The position numbers and the translations under genes were made by a program. Positions 35,413 through 49,600 of a DNA stretch of 64,000 nt are shown here, one piece after another. Location: positions 13,396,418-13,460,417 of the forward strand of contig OX387605.1 of assembly GCA_947568835.1 (NCBI GenBank), read 5' to 3'. The notes beneath the pieces are model-generated. The model had not been told where the DNA came from, did not search any database, and worked only from the letters and a program-made list of their open reading frames with translations. The stretch comes from Protonemura montana (Eukaryota > Arthropoda > Insecta > Plecoptera > Nemouridae). The stretch's first letter is position 1; each line of letters opens with the position of its first letter.

Positions 35413-37411
35413 GTGAGTTACGGGCGGGCGGTGGAAATCGCGCAACGTGGCGTCAGCTAACAGACCGTTTAGGAGCTGACGGGTTCGCAGCGAGGTCGGA
35501 ATGTTTGCAAAACTGTGGGACACAAGAGAGAGCTGCGACCAATTTTCATATCTGGTTCTAGAATCAAATGCATTTCGAATTGGGAATGGGGGCAGGCACT
35601 CAGTGGCTAATTGTTATTCTCTGGCCACGGTAAACGTGTCACTTGCGACACGTTTTGGCAACTATAGTGCATGGTAAATGAGAATTACTAAATATATCCC
35701 ATCAAATCTGGGATGACCATCTTAACGATCATTTATTTACTACTGTCATTATCTGCTTACCTTACTTGTCAAATGAAAGAACAAAGAAAGAGCTTCTTTT
35801 GAGACTGACTTTTACAGTTTCTCGCAACACACACAAGCTCACGCATATTAACATAATGTAATATTAAAGTTTATGCGGGGTTGAGCTTCAAATTTAATCA
35901 CTTCTAAGCGAACGAGACGGCAAAGATCCAGCAAACACGCCGAGGGGCACTCTCAGAAAATGCTAACTATTCATAATTTCGACAACAATTTCTCAATCTC
36001 GGGATGCTACGAAATAGTTTGGCACAAAAGGCATGCCGAGTCTAAGAGCTATATCACGATACGCTCGGCCTAAATCACTATATATGTCGTGGAGTGCCAC
36101 GGTTGCCTCAAAATTGCCGACGCCAACGTCTGCAGAATTTGCGACCGTCTGTCAGCACAGTGGTCATCTCAAGACGTCGTCGCTGTTTCGCGATACGTCA
36201 TTCAGATCGCGCTGACGCGGATGCACTTCTATAGGGCCGGCCGCAGCAATGCAGATTTCCACCGTGCCGCGCCTGCGACATTTGTTCGCCGTTTTTGCGG
36301 ACATTATTTTCAGTCAAGGCGCTGTCAGCGATACCGGTGCCGTATGCGATGAATATCGCGAGCCATTCATCACGATTTCAGCAATGTTAAATGCTCCCAA
36401 AACACATCTCCATCTCCTAAAAACGGTGCATACAACATTTTCGAAAAAACAACTCTTTTATAGCAGGTAACTTTTATCGTGGATTCCAAACAAAAAAGGA
36501 AAAAAATCACATCCGCATAAATCCTTGTAAAATAAACCCACGAACGCATGTCTACGCACACAACAAAAAAAAAACTTTTCACCAACTTCTTCTCCCTCGA
36601 CGCCTGCCTTTACGAAATTCGCCGTGAGTTTACGCATTGGGCTCCCGCACGGCTCCATAGTTCCCCTCCCCTAGCGGCGAGTCACGAAAGTGTGCAAACG
36701 CAAGCAATCCCCGACATTGCTACATCCGAGCTTTTTCAATTATTAAACAAAACATATAAATAAGCAATTGGTGCAGCAATGTGACGTTGGCAATTGTTCT
36801 TTAGGCTCCGCCATTATCCTCGATGCCACGCAGCACTGCGATCGCGTGCGATGGTGGCGCGCTCACCCTCCACCCCGCCGGCGAACGCAATCAATTAGGT
36901 GGCGCCAAACTGCCGAAAAGCACGCACGCTGCACGCACGGGCCATTTGCCCAAAGTGGCCCTCAAATTGGAGCGCTTGTGTAACGGCGGCGACCGTTTAA
37001 AGTTTCTACCACTGGGGTGCACTTTGCGTTTAGTTGCAGGTTCAGGGGCTCGTCCAATTACACGATTGTACTGCTGCGAGCTCTGTCGGCCAAGATAAGA
37101 AATTAGTACAACTTTCTCAAGAAAGTTCTTACCATGACGGCCAAAATAGCCTACACAACGACACGTGGCTTTGTCGGCATCAATGAGTCACTTTTTTGGG
37201 ATACTGTTGCATTCCTGTTCGGTTTGTGAGTGGAATATACTATATTAGGTCCTAGCACAACTTTCGTAGAAAACTATCAAGCACAATTGCGTTCATTCGG
37301 AAAAGAAAACAACCCCTAGAACTACGAAATTCATTTTGATTCCCAAAAATCTACGACGAAGTTGACCAGCTAATTTGTCGCGGCGCGTTTGGCATGGCAC
37401 GTCGGCCTTGA

Positions 37412-37427
37412 GGGGGGGGGGGGGGGG
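37412..37427. repeat. Poly-G run, 16 bases
   Basis: Uninterrupted G run in the presumed GluCl upstream region, with further short G blocks after it. Confidence 0.95.
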
Positions 37428-38180
37428 AGGGAAGAGGCGTCGACTGCTGCAGGCAGGGCCTCGCGGGAAGACGGGACTCCTTCAGGGAACAATGCCGCGG
37501 CGTGGGACAAACGGAAGTCTTGGAAGCCGATAGGCGGGATCTGTCAGCCACAGACTCGCAGACCCGAAAACGGGAATCCATATTTGCATATCTGCAGGCG
37601 CGTTCCCGTCGGAACGGGGGGGATGGGTGAGGGCAAGGAATCGAAATCGAGGGTGTTCTGGGGAAAAATTAATTTTACGAGGTACAGAAAAGAACTGAGG
37701 ACTCTGAAATTAGATGACAGTGGAATAGTCGAGAGGGTCACACCCAGGCTCCGGGGTATAACCCTTTTAGCACACCAATTGGCGAAGGAAATACTATTAC
37801 GGTTCACGATACCAACGGGAAGATGCCGCGGTCAAAGGGGTTACTGAGACAACAGCAACAGCGACCGAGGCAGTTGACAAACGCGCCACCGGCAGCGCTG
37901 TGTGTCGCGTCCGAGAGAAGGACATGTGAAAGGTTTTCCTTGGGATGCAGCGTAGGGGGGAGGGAGGGGGGATGAAGTCTGGCTACAGCCGGGATGCTGT
38001 CTGACGTCACGTATCCATGGCGACCAGCTGGATCAATCGGCCGTGGTGCTGCTTTTCACCGCGCCAGCGCTGCTGGCGCACGTGTTGTGTCTCTCCCTAC
38101 CTCCCCCCATGCCCCCCATTTCCCGGCGCCCATGCCGCGCTGAATTTTCCTGATTCAGGTTACGAGGGCGAGTGAGGAGC

Positions 38181-38199
38181 GGGGGGGGGGGGGGGGGGG
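38181..38199. repeat. Poly-G run, 19 bases
   Basis: Uninterrupted G run followed by more G-rich sequence, which could fold as a G-quadruplex. Confidence 0.95.
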
Positions 38200-39861
38200 C
38201 AGGGAGGACGGGGGCAGGGTGGAAATAAGGGGACAAGGATGTGTAATTGCAAAATGAAAATTGTAGGGAATTCAGGTTTAATTTCTTCTCTGTCTGTAGT
38301 GATATGGCAGAAACGGTGATGACATTTCTTTACTTCACATGGCTGGGTATTAAAATAGAAGAGCTATATATAAATATATACAATATTTTTGCAAATGAGC
38401 AAAGTCGGCAGCCGTAAGAGTCCAAACAAGGTAGGGATAGGATTTTGCACTACCGTACCATCAGGGTGTCCACCAGGGTAGATCAGGACCTCAACCCTCA
38501 ACGTCACCGAATGCCATAGGAAGAAACAAGTTACGAGATAGTTTCAAAAAATGATATTCATTTTCTATTTTAATTGGCATCATCGTAGCGAAAGCAAATT
38601 CACGGCCCACCTCCGGACCCTATAGCTGCGATAGCCCATCCAAACCAGCATCGCTCGCATGCTATCCGTAAGTCAGACACCCGTTACCTCCACTTTGTTT
38701 ACCACCGTCAAACCGGCTCATGTTCCTAGAAGACTTTGATGGAACGGCTCGCTATCGAAGGCCCACACTCTATCTTGGTGGTTCGGTGGAGGCGCCGTGT
38801 CGCTCATAAATCAGCCGTCCGAGACAAACAAGGCGGCCGCCGTTCGACTCCCGGCAGAGACGAATCGATCAACGCCCCCCACCCCTATCCCTTGGCGTGG
38901 ATATCGGCGTGATTAACATGTGAAAAGATGGGACAGACCGGCGCTCAATGCTCGTTCGATGATCGATATGTGGGGGCAGGCGTCATGTGTGAGTGCATGG
39001 TTTTTGATCGGTCTAGACGGCTGCAGGGAGATGGGGAATTTTTTTTTGTGTACAGCCGTCATAAGTTTTTTTATGTTTATTTGTGATCGGATGTCATATT
39101 CTATTAGAAAAGGAGCTGTGTTTCAGGAAAGACGGCTCGGCGATCGAGTTGTTTATTCTGAGTGCTTGACGGTTAATTTCTCTTGCGTGATGGACGAACC
39201 AGATGCGAATTGGAAACGACGATTCTGTTGTGAGGTTGCAGATTAAGTAACCCGCGAGTGCGTGCGTCTGTGCGTGTGTGTGGGTGGGTGTGTGTGTGTG
39301 AAAGAGTATTTGTGATTAACTTTTGTTGAACTGAATTGGTCGAGTGAAAAGTAAATTCACTTGATTGGTTCTCGTATAGTTCGCGATATATACCGCAGCA
39401 ATCCTGCTTAGCGACACATAAGTGCACAAGAAATGTTTTCTATTTTATAACATCAACATCTTCAATTTTTTATTCGTGTGCCGTGACTCAACTGCTTTTC
39501 AAACACATTCACACAATCACGTGCCAGCTACAATTTCTTTCAAAATAATCAATCACTCTTAGCATACAAAATATGAAAAGCAGCATCCGTTCAAATTGTT
39601 TTCCCGCGTATTTTGAGATTTTAATCACTGCAAAATAATAATCACCGCAACGCGCGCTAATTGCGCCGCATTGATTTCTCATTATCCCCGCCAGAGATCG
39701 CTATCGGCGAGCACGTCCGGGCCTAATTTGACCATCCACGTGGCATAATTACGTCATCCATCATCGCTCATACATACCTCTGAGTTGCGATCTACTTTGT
39801 TTTCTTCTATTGTTCTTTCTCGCTGCGAGGTCCGTTGATTAGGGTGATGATGGTTGGGGGA

Positions 39862-39877
39862 GGGGGGGGGGGGGGGG
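39862..39877. repeat. Poly-G run, 16 bases
   Basis: Uninterrupted G run, preceded by GGTTGGGGGA, about 0.7 kb upstream of the GluCl start exon. Confidence 0.95.
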
Positions 39878-40580
39878 CAATCAAGCCCGAGCGGCGCCTC
39901 CAAAATTGGTGGCTAATCTAGGTACGAAATTGCCTGGCGAAAGCAATTTTCCATAATCAAAAACACCTCGCCCTGCACCCCCTTTTTTGAATGCCTCGAG
40001 AGCCTAATGCAAGGGGTGCAATTGATTTTGTAATTAATTTCAACTACTTGCTACGATGCATAATTGGCTGAAGGGTGAAGGCTGATGAGGCATGTTGCTG
40101 TGTTCTCCTGAAATGCAAATTTCTTTCCTTAGACACATTTTTTTATCATAACGATAATTTTACTTTCAATGAACAGGCAAACTCTAAGTATTACAATTCC
40201 TATATCATTAACCATTACCTAGTAGAAAGGTGGGAGATGAGAACATCATATATTTACAATGAAAAGCAATTGGTGACTCCCTTGTAGGTATATACTTAGT
40301 TTCTTAAAATTACAATTTAGTTGACATGTTCTAAAGTGTTTAGTAGTAAAATAATGTGCATGATAAAGCACATAATTAGGTTTACGTCTTCAGCACAATC
40401 TATTGCTGACCTGATTTCCCCCCAGCAACGTCAGTCATGTTTATCCAACTCCTGTTTAAGGCCATTGACCGTTGTAGCCGGCGACAGGGGCTTATCAAAA
40501 TGAAATTATTACCAAGCCAGAGAATAGTGAAGAGGGTTCAGAGTCTGATTGGCACGTTGCTTCTGATTTGTCTTCCTCAG

Positions 40581-40689
40581 GGTCGGCGTCGCCGTCGTCG
40601 TCGTCGTCGTCGGCGTCGTACCTCGGCGAGATGGGGTGCTCGTTGTGGGTGCGATGTGTGGTCGTCATCTGCGTGCTGCAGTACACCAC
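40581..40689 (+). CDS. GluCl: GluCl exon 1: leader end, start codon and signal peptide
   Basis: The acceptor TTTGTCTTCCTCAG ends at 40580. Fifty leader bases rich in CGT triplets follow, then ATG at 40631. The coding part, 40631-40689, starts MGCSLWVRC and continues with a hydrophobic core of Val, Ile, Cys and Leu, a clear signal peptide. The donor is GTGAGT at 40690, leaving two bases (AC). These are completed by the G at 44032 to give Thr, then Gly-Asn-Gln-Gln-Lys and the conserved VNFREKEK. The phase match plus the signal-peptide character supports the assignment. Confidence 0.85.
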
Positions 40690-43600
40690 GTGAGTTGATT
40701 GGGCAATTAGAGTCTCGATGCTAATTAGAGTTGCTGATTGGGTGTTCTAGTGGTTGAATGAAGGTCGCTGGGGAAATGCAAGAGTTTTAATGCAGTTGGT
40801 GGTTGGGGACCTTTTGAAATATGCTTGTCGCTGTGAAATTACTGACGATATATAGTGAGTTGGGCAAGAAACGTTCTATCGAGGTAACATCTGGGATTTT
40901 TTTTTTATCTGAGTGATACTTGTGAACTTTACATTATAATGTACTAATTAAATTCATCAGAAAAGTTATTTGTAGATTTAAAAGATACTCCATCTTCCAG
41001 TAAAATAAGTTGAAACTTGCTGAAATACTATTTCAACATTTACGTATCTTAAATTGGTGGACATGGCGATGTTAGTTTTAGGACTTCGTTCTTTTAAGTA
41101 TAAACAGAAACAAATTTCCCAACAAGTAGGAATAATGATCCAGCTTTTCAGTGAAATATGCCTAATACGATCTGGAAACGAAGCATATTAATAAAGTAAT
41201 TCATTCCGTGAGTTCAATTTGTTTGATATTTGTCTGATTCAAAATGAAAGTTGCATTGTAAGCTCGCACAAAAAGATGATATTTGCCAAACATGACATTT
41301 CAAAATACATCCGCTCCTCGCAATATCTGAGTATTCAGCAAGCCCAACTGAAACTGCCAAAACCAAAAGAAAAAAAAACACTCTTGTAACTTTTCATGTC
41401 CATGCCGTGCTCGCGGAAAATGCGATTAATAATTTTCCGCCGGGGAAATTCCCTGCGCGCGCACCTAAAAATGCTCAGCGAGTGGTCTAGTTTGTGTGTG
41501 TGTCTGTGTGTGTGTGTGAGTCCGTGGAGCATTCATATGGTAAGTGCATCGCTGAATTACGGCGTGGCCCTGACCAGAAATAGCCCCGCTGGCTCGTTGC
41601 TGGAAAATATATGTATCGAACAAAACGCTTTTCACGAAAAACATTATTCCCTAATGATTGTTTTCTGAATAAATTTAACTCGTGACGTTGACTTGTATTC
41701 AAAATGCACACGGCACCACGTGGAGTTAATTTCGTCGAGAACACCATGCATAGCAGCATGTCACAATGTCACCCTTTCCCCGATAGGTCGTTACAGAAAA
41801 CGTAATAGAGATTGTTGTTATGCTATAACTTTGCTCGAAGTAAACGTTTTAAAAACCCAAAGCACAAAAGAATCGGAGAATTCTTAGACATACGAGCCAA
41901 GAAAATGCCGGATCAATTGTGACACGGAATTATTCCCCCCGACGTCCCGACTATATATACGCGAGAAGTAACGGGACACGTTATGGCCAGTGATGCTCGA
42001 CCTCTTTCATATTTTGTTCGCGAGGGTTTTGGTCACGGGCCAAATCGGAGAAAATGAAATCATTCGTGACAGGGTTACCACGCAGGGAAGCGCCTTTTTT
42101 AATTGGTTGCTTGTTTTGACATTCTTGACGCGAAATCTTTTTCGTCTGGTAGAAACTAATATTAATTCATGGGAGGACATTTTACTAATTAATCTTGATA
42201 AAGCATTTACAAATGTGCGGAGAAAAACTTTTCTTCCCCACTTCTAGCTAACGCGTAGGTATGCGATTAACACCAAGTGCTATAGAATTTCTTTTAGAAT
42301 ACCAATCGTTGAATTACTTTTACCAATTCACTAACAAATTCTGTAAGTATAGGGTCATCAATTCCACGTGTTAACGTTTGTTCACACAGTTCTGTAAGTA
42401 CCTAGATGTTCTACATTCAAGTTTGAAAGTCGTCAAAATATGTTACCGCAATTGCATCTTCTACCATTAATTTCTACGACAATCTCGTCTTTAAATCTTC
42501 CGTTAATTTGAATTTCTTTCAAATTCAGATTCAGAAATAAATTGCATTCAATTTTCTAACGAACCCAATTTTTTTGCGTACTTCTCGTCTCTTTTATCGT
42601 GAACCATGACCTTATTAAGACCGTCTCACCCTCGAAACGTTCCTTTAACGTAAAAGTGCTGCGTTCATTTCTCACTTTGACCAACAGAGCCAATTAAACA
42701 GAACAGAAGCGACTACACATTCAAATATAATTATTACCTCCATCAAAAACAGCTGGGGAAATATAACGCCCACCTTACTCAGTTTTAAAATGTCTTCCCT
42801 AGCCCTCACGTCGGCATGACTAACTGGGTCATAACTCTGCACTAGGACGCCTAGATTTTTAACGTCTCTTTTCATTTAGAAGGATTTACTATATAAAATT
42901 GTGTGCTTGTCTGTTTCATTGTCATAGAAAACAAACAGTATTCAGCTAGAGAGGTAAACAATTATCGAATGCTTCATTTTAACTCGTCACTTCATGAGAT
43001 AATGTTTGAAGTAATTACACACTGTCAAGACTCGAGAGGCTGTTAATTGCAACGACTCTGATAGGTACATGGCTTGCAATTAGGGACCTATCGCCAAAAC
43101 ACTTGGGAATCTAGCTATCGTTGAAAACTTTGTTTAGTTTATAATTAGCGGATATCGTTAAGATTGGCACCCTCGAGTGTATGCTTAGGGGGAGTCGCCA
43201 TGGTTATGAACGAAGGTGGGGCTCAGCCCAGCAACAAGTCAAGGCGCCTCAAATACACCCATCCAAAAGCGTCCATCGACGTGCCGTGTGGAGTCTTGCG
43301 CGTGTTATTTCTGCGACTGACAAACACGCGTCACGATTGCGATGAAACTGACGCCGGCAGAGCCAATCAAGATAGCTCCCCGTACAAACAGAGTGTCAGA
43401 TCTGACGCCTGACCCCGGCTGGCGTCGCGACGTCGAGAGTGGGTTTAAAAACAGAGCGTCGTCGGCGGCAGGAACCGTTTAAAATGTACGACTGAGTGAC
43501 TTTTTTATTAACATGACATGACATGCGGGTAAACGATATGTTTGTCTTTGGCGTCACGTTTACGAGGAAGTCTGCAATTGAATATTGACATGGATGTCCG

Positions 43601-46600
43601 TAATAAATTCTTGGTGTTTCTGCCAAGAAGCAAGGCAATTTTTTATGCTGTTAAGATTTTTAATGGTTCGTTTTCATCAGTACCTTTGTTCGCTCGTTTA
43701 GTCTTTGTCGTAAAAATCTTTGTTTTTGCAGTCGAGGCAAACTCTCGTCAAACAAAATTACGATACTACCAAAGTTCCTGTATAATGTCCCATGACCCAA
43801 TTTCTATCTTCTTCGTCCCGATTCCACCCTACTAACCTCCTCCTCCAGTCCGCAGTGACGTCTAATAAAATAAATTAAAAATCTCCGTCCCATTCTTTCA
43901 AAACACGCCTCAAAGACATTTGATTATAAATGATCTTCATCCTGTTTTCGTCCTGATCGTTAAGAGAAAGGAAACTGCAACGTCATCCAAAGAAAACTAA
44001 ACTTATTCTTTGTCTTTGTCTCGCTCTAAAGGGGCAACCAGCAGAAGGTGAACTTCCGAGAGAAAGAGAAACAGGTCCTGGATCAGATTCTGGGCCCAGG
44101 ACGCTACGACGCCAGGATCCGGCCGTCGGGTGTGAACGGCACCGGTAAGTTGACGACTTGTTCGTACGACCAAGGCCATGATACAAGAACACGTGCCGGT
44201 GAATCGACCCTCCTCTCACCTACCACCAACACTCTATTAAAATCGCAAATATTCCCAGAAACCACGTCCTATTGTATGCACAGCATAAAAGAACCATGAA
44301 TAGCCGCTTTTAAGACTCATCGAGGTGGGAGAAGAAATCTTCAATACACCTTTTCTTGTGTTAGGGTAAGAGAAAGGCACTTTTGCAATCAGATAGAGTT
44401 TCAGAACATAAATCAATAATGTCACTGGTTTTCTGGGAAGCAAAATAAGCTGTTATCTTGGTTCTAAAATACCCTTCACCACCAAGTTCCACGTGCCAAC
44501 CCAATTATGACGTCTTCGAACTCCACAAGTAATCTGTGACGAAAGTTTTGACAATCTGGCCTGTGTTTAACATCCTTCGTCATATGTTCCCCACAGCTAT
44601 TCTCAACCCCAGCTCTTGCAACCACAGCGGGTGACAGATGCCAAGAGGTGGGATAGATACACAATCTCCCCCAACCCCCAACCAAAGCTTGGGGCTCTTC
44701 GTCTTGTCAATGTGAGATTTTCGAATGACATGGCTTGTCGAAATGAGCTCACGAGAAATCGATAACTCCGTTTCACATCTCTGTGTGGCCCGCTCTGGGG
44801 ACGGAAGTAACACGATGTTTCTTTCTCGCGGCAATATCCTTGTCGTGCCTTGAAGCTGGTGTGAGAAGCGTCGTTGTACTTGCAGTACATGCACCTCATT
44901 AAACGACACCAACACTGTCTGGCTTGCCTTTGCTGTCACTGGCAAAGAACGTAGAACAGCCTTTTTACTCTGTAGTAGGTACTTGTTCTCAAAACCTACA
45001 TTATTCCCTTTTAACATTTTCTATCGTTTTCATTTTTCATTTGAAATTATAATTCTCAATATCCTGTAGTAATGGAAAATGATAAAATTTGGCATTTCGC
45101 GGCTCGGTTGTCTTGTATTTTCTTACAGACATTTGAACGCCTAATTTAAATATCTCAAAAAAGGAGCATTGCATCATACTTAATCCCAAAGTTTTTAATA
45201 ACTAAAAACTTACAGCATAGATAGCTTGCCACTTGGATAAATCACAACCTAAGATACCAATTTTTATGGACATCAGTTTGTGCTGCCAATACCCAAAAGT
45301 ATCGTATTATCAATATCCTCAAGATTGACGCAGAAATCCAACCGTGGAAATCGAATATCCGTCCAATCAACAATATCATTCTGACCCACGCAAGATTGTC
45401 ACTTTCAATCACAGCATCCCAATACCAGAGACATCACAGCACACTTTCCGATGTCAGCCCCCGTGTGTGTACCATTCCCAGTCCACCAATCCATCCAAGT
45501 GTCACTGTGTGCATGTGCCATGTACTTCTTTCAGCGCATAACCGAAATGTGTTTAGTAAGACCAACAGCAGCCTCCCAATTTGTTTGCCCCCACTCATAT
45601 GCCATACGTCGAGGGCATGGAATTGCATTCGAGCAATTTCCTGAACCAGTTTCGATTTAATTTCCTGAGCCATGATTATTTCCCCCCCCCCCCCCTCTCA
45701 CCCACCCACCCCACCGCGACAGCCCGTCGACCAACGTAGATTGTTGCCAGTGAGTTGGGAAAATGCATTTTTAAAGTTCGCCAATCGCCGAGCGAGGGCC
45801 ATCGTCCTAATCGGTTTTCCATCGAGCTCAGATTCGGGGATGAGATTAAGAACCAAGAAAGGGTGGTTGAAAATAAAAGCATCGATTATTTATAATGCTG
45901 AAGTGTACTGCGGCGGTTTGGTGTGTTTGACAACTTGGTAGGGACCGACGACGCCTCCTTCGCGGCTGGTTAAATAAAGAGAGTTTAAATTAGGATTGCG
46001 TAGTTTCTTTGCAATGGTTCCAGCCTGTCAAGATCGGCCATACATCTGTGTCGAGGAATTAGAACAGAACAGAGTGGAGTCAATAAAATATAATTATGTC
46101 ACATATTCTATTAATATAGAGATTCAGGTTATTGGGATATTAAGGATACAGTCTTCACTACGGTTTGGAGAAATGTTTGGAATGGGATCTCTTTTAAAAA
46201 CATATCGCATGAAATTTCGCTGGAATTTTCTATGCTTTTGTAGTGGCTTTGTGACTAATCAATATGGGTTTATTATTAAAAAAAGTTTAGATTCTGGCCG
46301 GCATAGAAACAATTTTGTATAGCGGTATAAAAAAATTAATTCCGGTGCTCCACCAAACTTTTCCCCAAATTTTCACTTTCAAGTGCCGCACAAAGGCGTT
46401 CGGCAAATCATAAATCGCCATTCAACTCACAACAAAAACACAAAAAAAGGAGAATCATTTTTAGAAATGAAAAAACAGCGCCGCCGTCCAAGTATGGAGA
46501 CAATCATGTGGAGGGTGCTCTAGAGGAGACAAAGCATTGAAGCACCGCATGCCACAGAGGCCCTTGATAGTCAAGCTCGCGACTACAGTGTGTGTGCCAG

Positions 46601-49600
46601 GGGTAGAAGGGAGTAAAACCAGGATCAAAGGCTCTTCAATCCAGGCAAAAATATACCGTCTGGATTATCAGGACGTCGTCAGGATCGTCGTCGGCTAATT
46701 GGAGGGTTTCTCGATCTCTTTGACTTCATGACTGGCTTCTTAAGATTGCGATCGTCTACTTGTGATCATGGGATAAAGAGCGAGTGCTGCTTAATTTGTA
46801 TCGCAAGTAGAGCCGTGTGAAGCACTGAGCATTCAGATTTTATGACAAAATTAACCAGAGATATTGCTGAAAACTGTATATGTACTATGAAATGGTCTTT
46901 ATTTAAATGAAAAGACATCAAATTCAGAACACTAAAGTCCTATAGCTTTCGAGTTCACACTGCAATTGTGAATATGTAAAAAGTTTTACACCTTGTATAA
47001 TATTAAAATTTCATCAGAGTTAGATCAATTGTCAAAAGACAACGTTTAGACCTAATTGGAAGTATCTTTCATTTGTTCGCGAGTCGTGGGACTTTTGACA
47101 TTACCACCACCCTTTCAAACACCCACGAAAAGTGCGTGCCAGTAGGTACCAACTACCAGTGCCTCTGCCACGCAGCTTGCTGTGCCTACGCATTGGGCCT
47201 GTCAAAACAATGAGCTCTACTCACGACGTGCGTTCCCGAAGTGTCAAATTCAGCCACGGGGGTGTGAAGGCAGGTGTCGCCATCGATTTTCGACGCGTGC
47301 GTCCTAAGATGCGAATCAAGTCTCATATCGAATGGTACCAGTGGGTTTGTGGGTTCAGTCCATGGGGTTCAGTCACAGTCCCAGCGCTTATGTTTAACTT
47401 TCTGCTGAGCAAAACTGACGAAACGTTGTATTGGTTGGTGCCACCAGATAGCACTTGCGGCCGTCTTTTTTAACACAAATTTACAATTAAATAACTTCTA
47501 CTTAAAATATCGATTAATATGCACCAATTTTTGAGGTTAGCATCGATGAAGATTATTTGAGCGTAAACCAGTCTCAAATGCGACTAATCTGAAAGGAATT
47601 ATGAAATAAAATGTCTTACCACTAAAAAAACCGGTGTTTCAACCTCGTACCAACTACCATTTTAGTCTGCTTATTTTGCCAAGACCGTTTAACATAAGCT
47701 TTGAGACTCTGACTAAAACTATAAACCCAAATATTATACATTTTGTAGGTTTTTTTCGTTGGAAGACCATCGCGTTCTGCCCTCGGGTTGTTCTTGTACG
47801 CTCTGGGCCGTATTATACCACGGCTCTATGCTTTTACCATAATGGTAGAATTATAAGAAATTACTAAGCAAATGCATAAAATAATCCGTGATTTGGATAG
47901 AAAGCAAATGTGAGTTACATTTTGATGGCTTTGTGGCGATACGGGAGACTTAAACGTGCTTTTCAACACCACTGGCAGAAATCTCGGCAGCGATGCCCCC
48001 CCCCCCCCCCCCCCCCCCACCTTTACCACACCTCAGCCCCAACCAGCACTGACTCTTATAGGTCGTTCCTCATTGCTAGTTTCGAAAACATTTGCAACAG
48101 TTTACAAACTTTTGGCACAGGATGACACCGTGGAACGTCTGAAACTGTCTCTGTCACGTCATACAACAATTTCCAGTGCGTGCAGGATAAAAAATCAAAT
48201 TTGACAAGAAAATCGCTCGAATTTTTTTCTGACACGTACCACGTTGGTTTCCCATCTAGCGAGTCGTTTTCTTAGAGAGTTGTTTACGTCACGACATTGT
48301 GTCAAAGAATTATCGAAACTTAAGTGAAACAGAGCAGAAACCATTTGTTTCTTTGGAAATTCATATTATGTGCGCTCTATATTTCAAACTTTTGCCAATA
48401 CTTTCGGTTCCCATTATTGGAAGTAATGAAGTTTCGAGACTTTTCACTGCGTCACTCTAACCAATCTTGTCATCCATTTTTTCCTCCTTCACTTTTCATT
48501 GATTATGTATCAAATTATTTGAGTTACAAAACATACTCTATCTCCCTCTGTCTATCTTTATTCTGTAGATCTATTTCTCTTTCCTGTACATATAAAAATA
48601 ACAGTATCACATTTTATAAGCCCAGTCTGTAAATATGATTTATACTTCCTACCATGTTGTTCTTAAATGGTGTGCAATCTTTCCTCTCACTGTTGCTTGA
48701 CAAAAAAAACACACAAAATCTGTTCAGCAAGCTTTGCTGTGTGTTTTGCGTGAATGTATTTATTTTTTTTAAACATCACATTTCTATATTACAAGCCAAC
48801 TCCCAAACTACTTCTACGATCAATTCAAATGGGAGATATTTGTGCCGATAAACATCACTGTTGCATTTTCATGTCAATGTTGTTGATGTTGTCGCGCTAT
48901 TCGAACAATCATTGACAGTGTGATAATGTTCACTATTTGCATGCTCGAACTCGTAACAGCAAACGTGCGTGTTTTTGTCCCTATACATTGGGGCCATTTC
49001 CCATCGGATTGTGTGCATATTGTACGTGCGTGTGAGTGTGTGAGTTTGCACTTTATGCATTAATTATAAAATCGTTTTAATTATTTATTTTTAATTGTTT
49101 TTGTTGAGATTGCCCCCAGTTTTACAGGTCTGTGCAGTTTCACAAATATTTCAACGACACACGCTTTAAACATTGAAATCGATTTGAATACATTTTAACG
49201 TCAGGGTCTGTATCTGTTACTTACCGAACAATTTATGAAAATGAGTTGAGTTGAATTTCACGATTATATCTTGATAGATTTTCACTGGATTCACGAAGCC
49301 CGAGCAATATGCTCCACGTATGCTATCATTATAAAAAGCTCGTTTATTTTATGAAAATTATTCGCACGAACCCAATAGCCACAAGAACCAATTTCTGATA
49401 ATGATAAACGTCTAGAAGACACGAAACGGTTGGTGAGCTTTTCCATCAACAGCGCCGCATTGTTTCCTTTGAGTAGGCAAGGATGCCGTGTTGGCTAAAC
49501 GCAAACTCTTTTCTTACACTGCCGCAGTCAGCGCTGACGCAAATTTAAAAGTACATGCATATTTACACATTTCAACTGTAGGAACTGTTTAAAAGCAGGA

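Larger units (their letters stand above)
27181..40580 (+). other. Probable GluCl leader intron(s) or upstream region
   Basis: About 13.4 kb with no recognised protein-coding gene. It contains GC-rich patches, long G runs, a (TCGATCGG)3 tandem at 29963-29986, a CT-rich stretch at about 31080-31130, a full CRE palindrome TGACGTCA at 38002-38009, and a GT-rich repeat at 39267-39300. A second leader-exon candidate ends at 35412. Confidence 0.5.

Noticed and set aside
37389-37847. 152-codon plus-strand open frame
   Set aside because: It includes the poly-G run at 37412 and shows low-complexity Gly/Glu followed by sequence with no recognised domain.
38842-38854. B-box-like GTTCGACTCCCGG
   Set aside because: No A box at the right distance and no tRNA fold; probably chance.
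41940-42247. TATA-like sequence at 41952 followed by an 85-codon frame
   Set aside because: The ATG lies only about 30 bases after the TATA, leaving no room for a leader, and the product has no known domain.
44039-44047. Tandem CAGCAG acceptors just inside GluCl exon 2
   Set aside because: They would leave a phase mismatch with exon 1 (two leftover bases); only the AG at 44031 restores the frame.
44580-45017. 145-codon minus-strand open frame in GluCl intron 2
   Set aside because: No family motif, no splice or promoter support, and a length that can occur by chance in 64 kb read in six frames.
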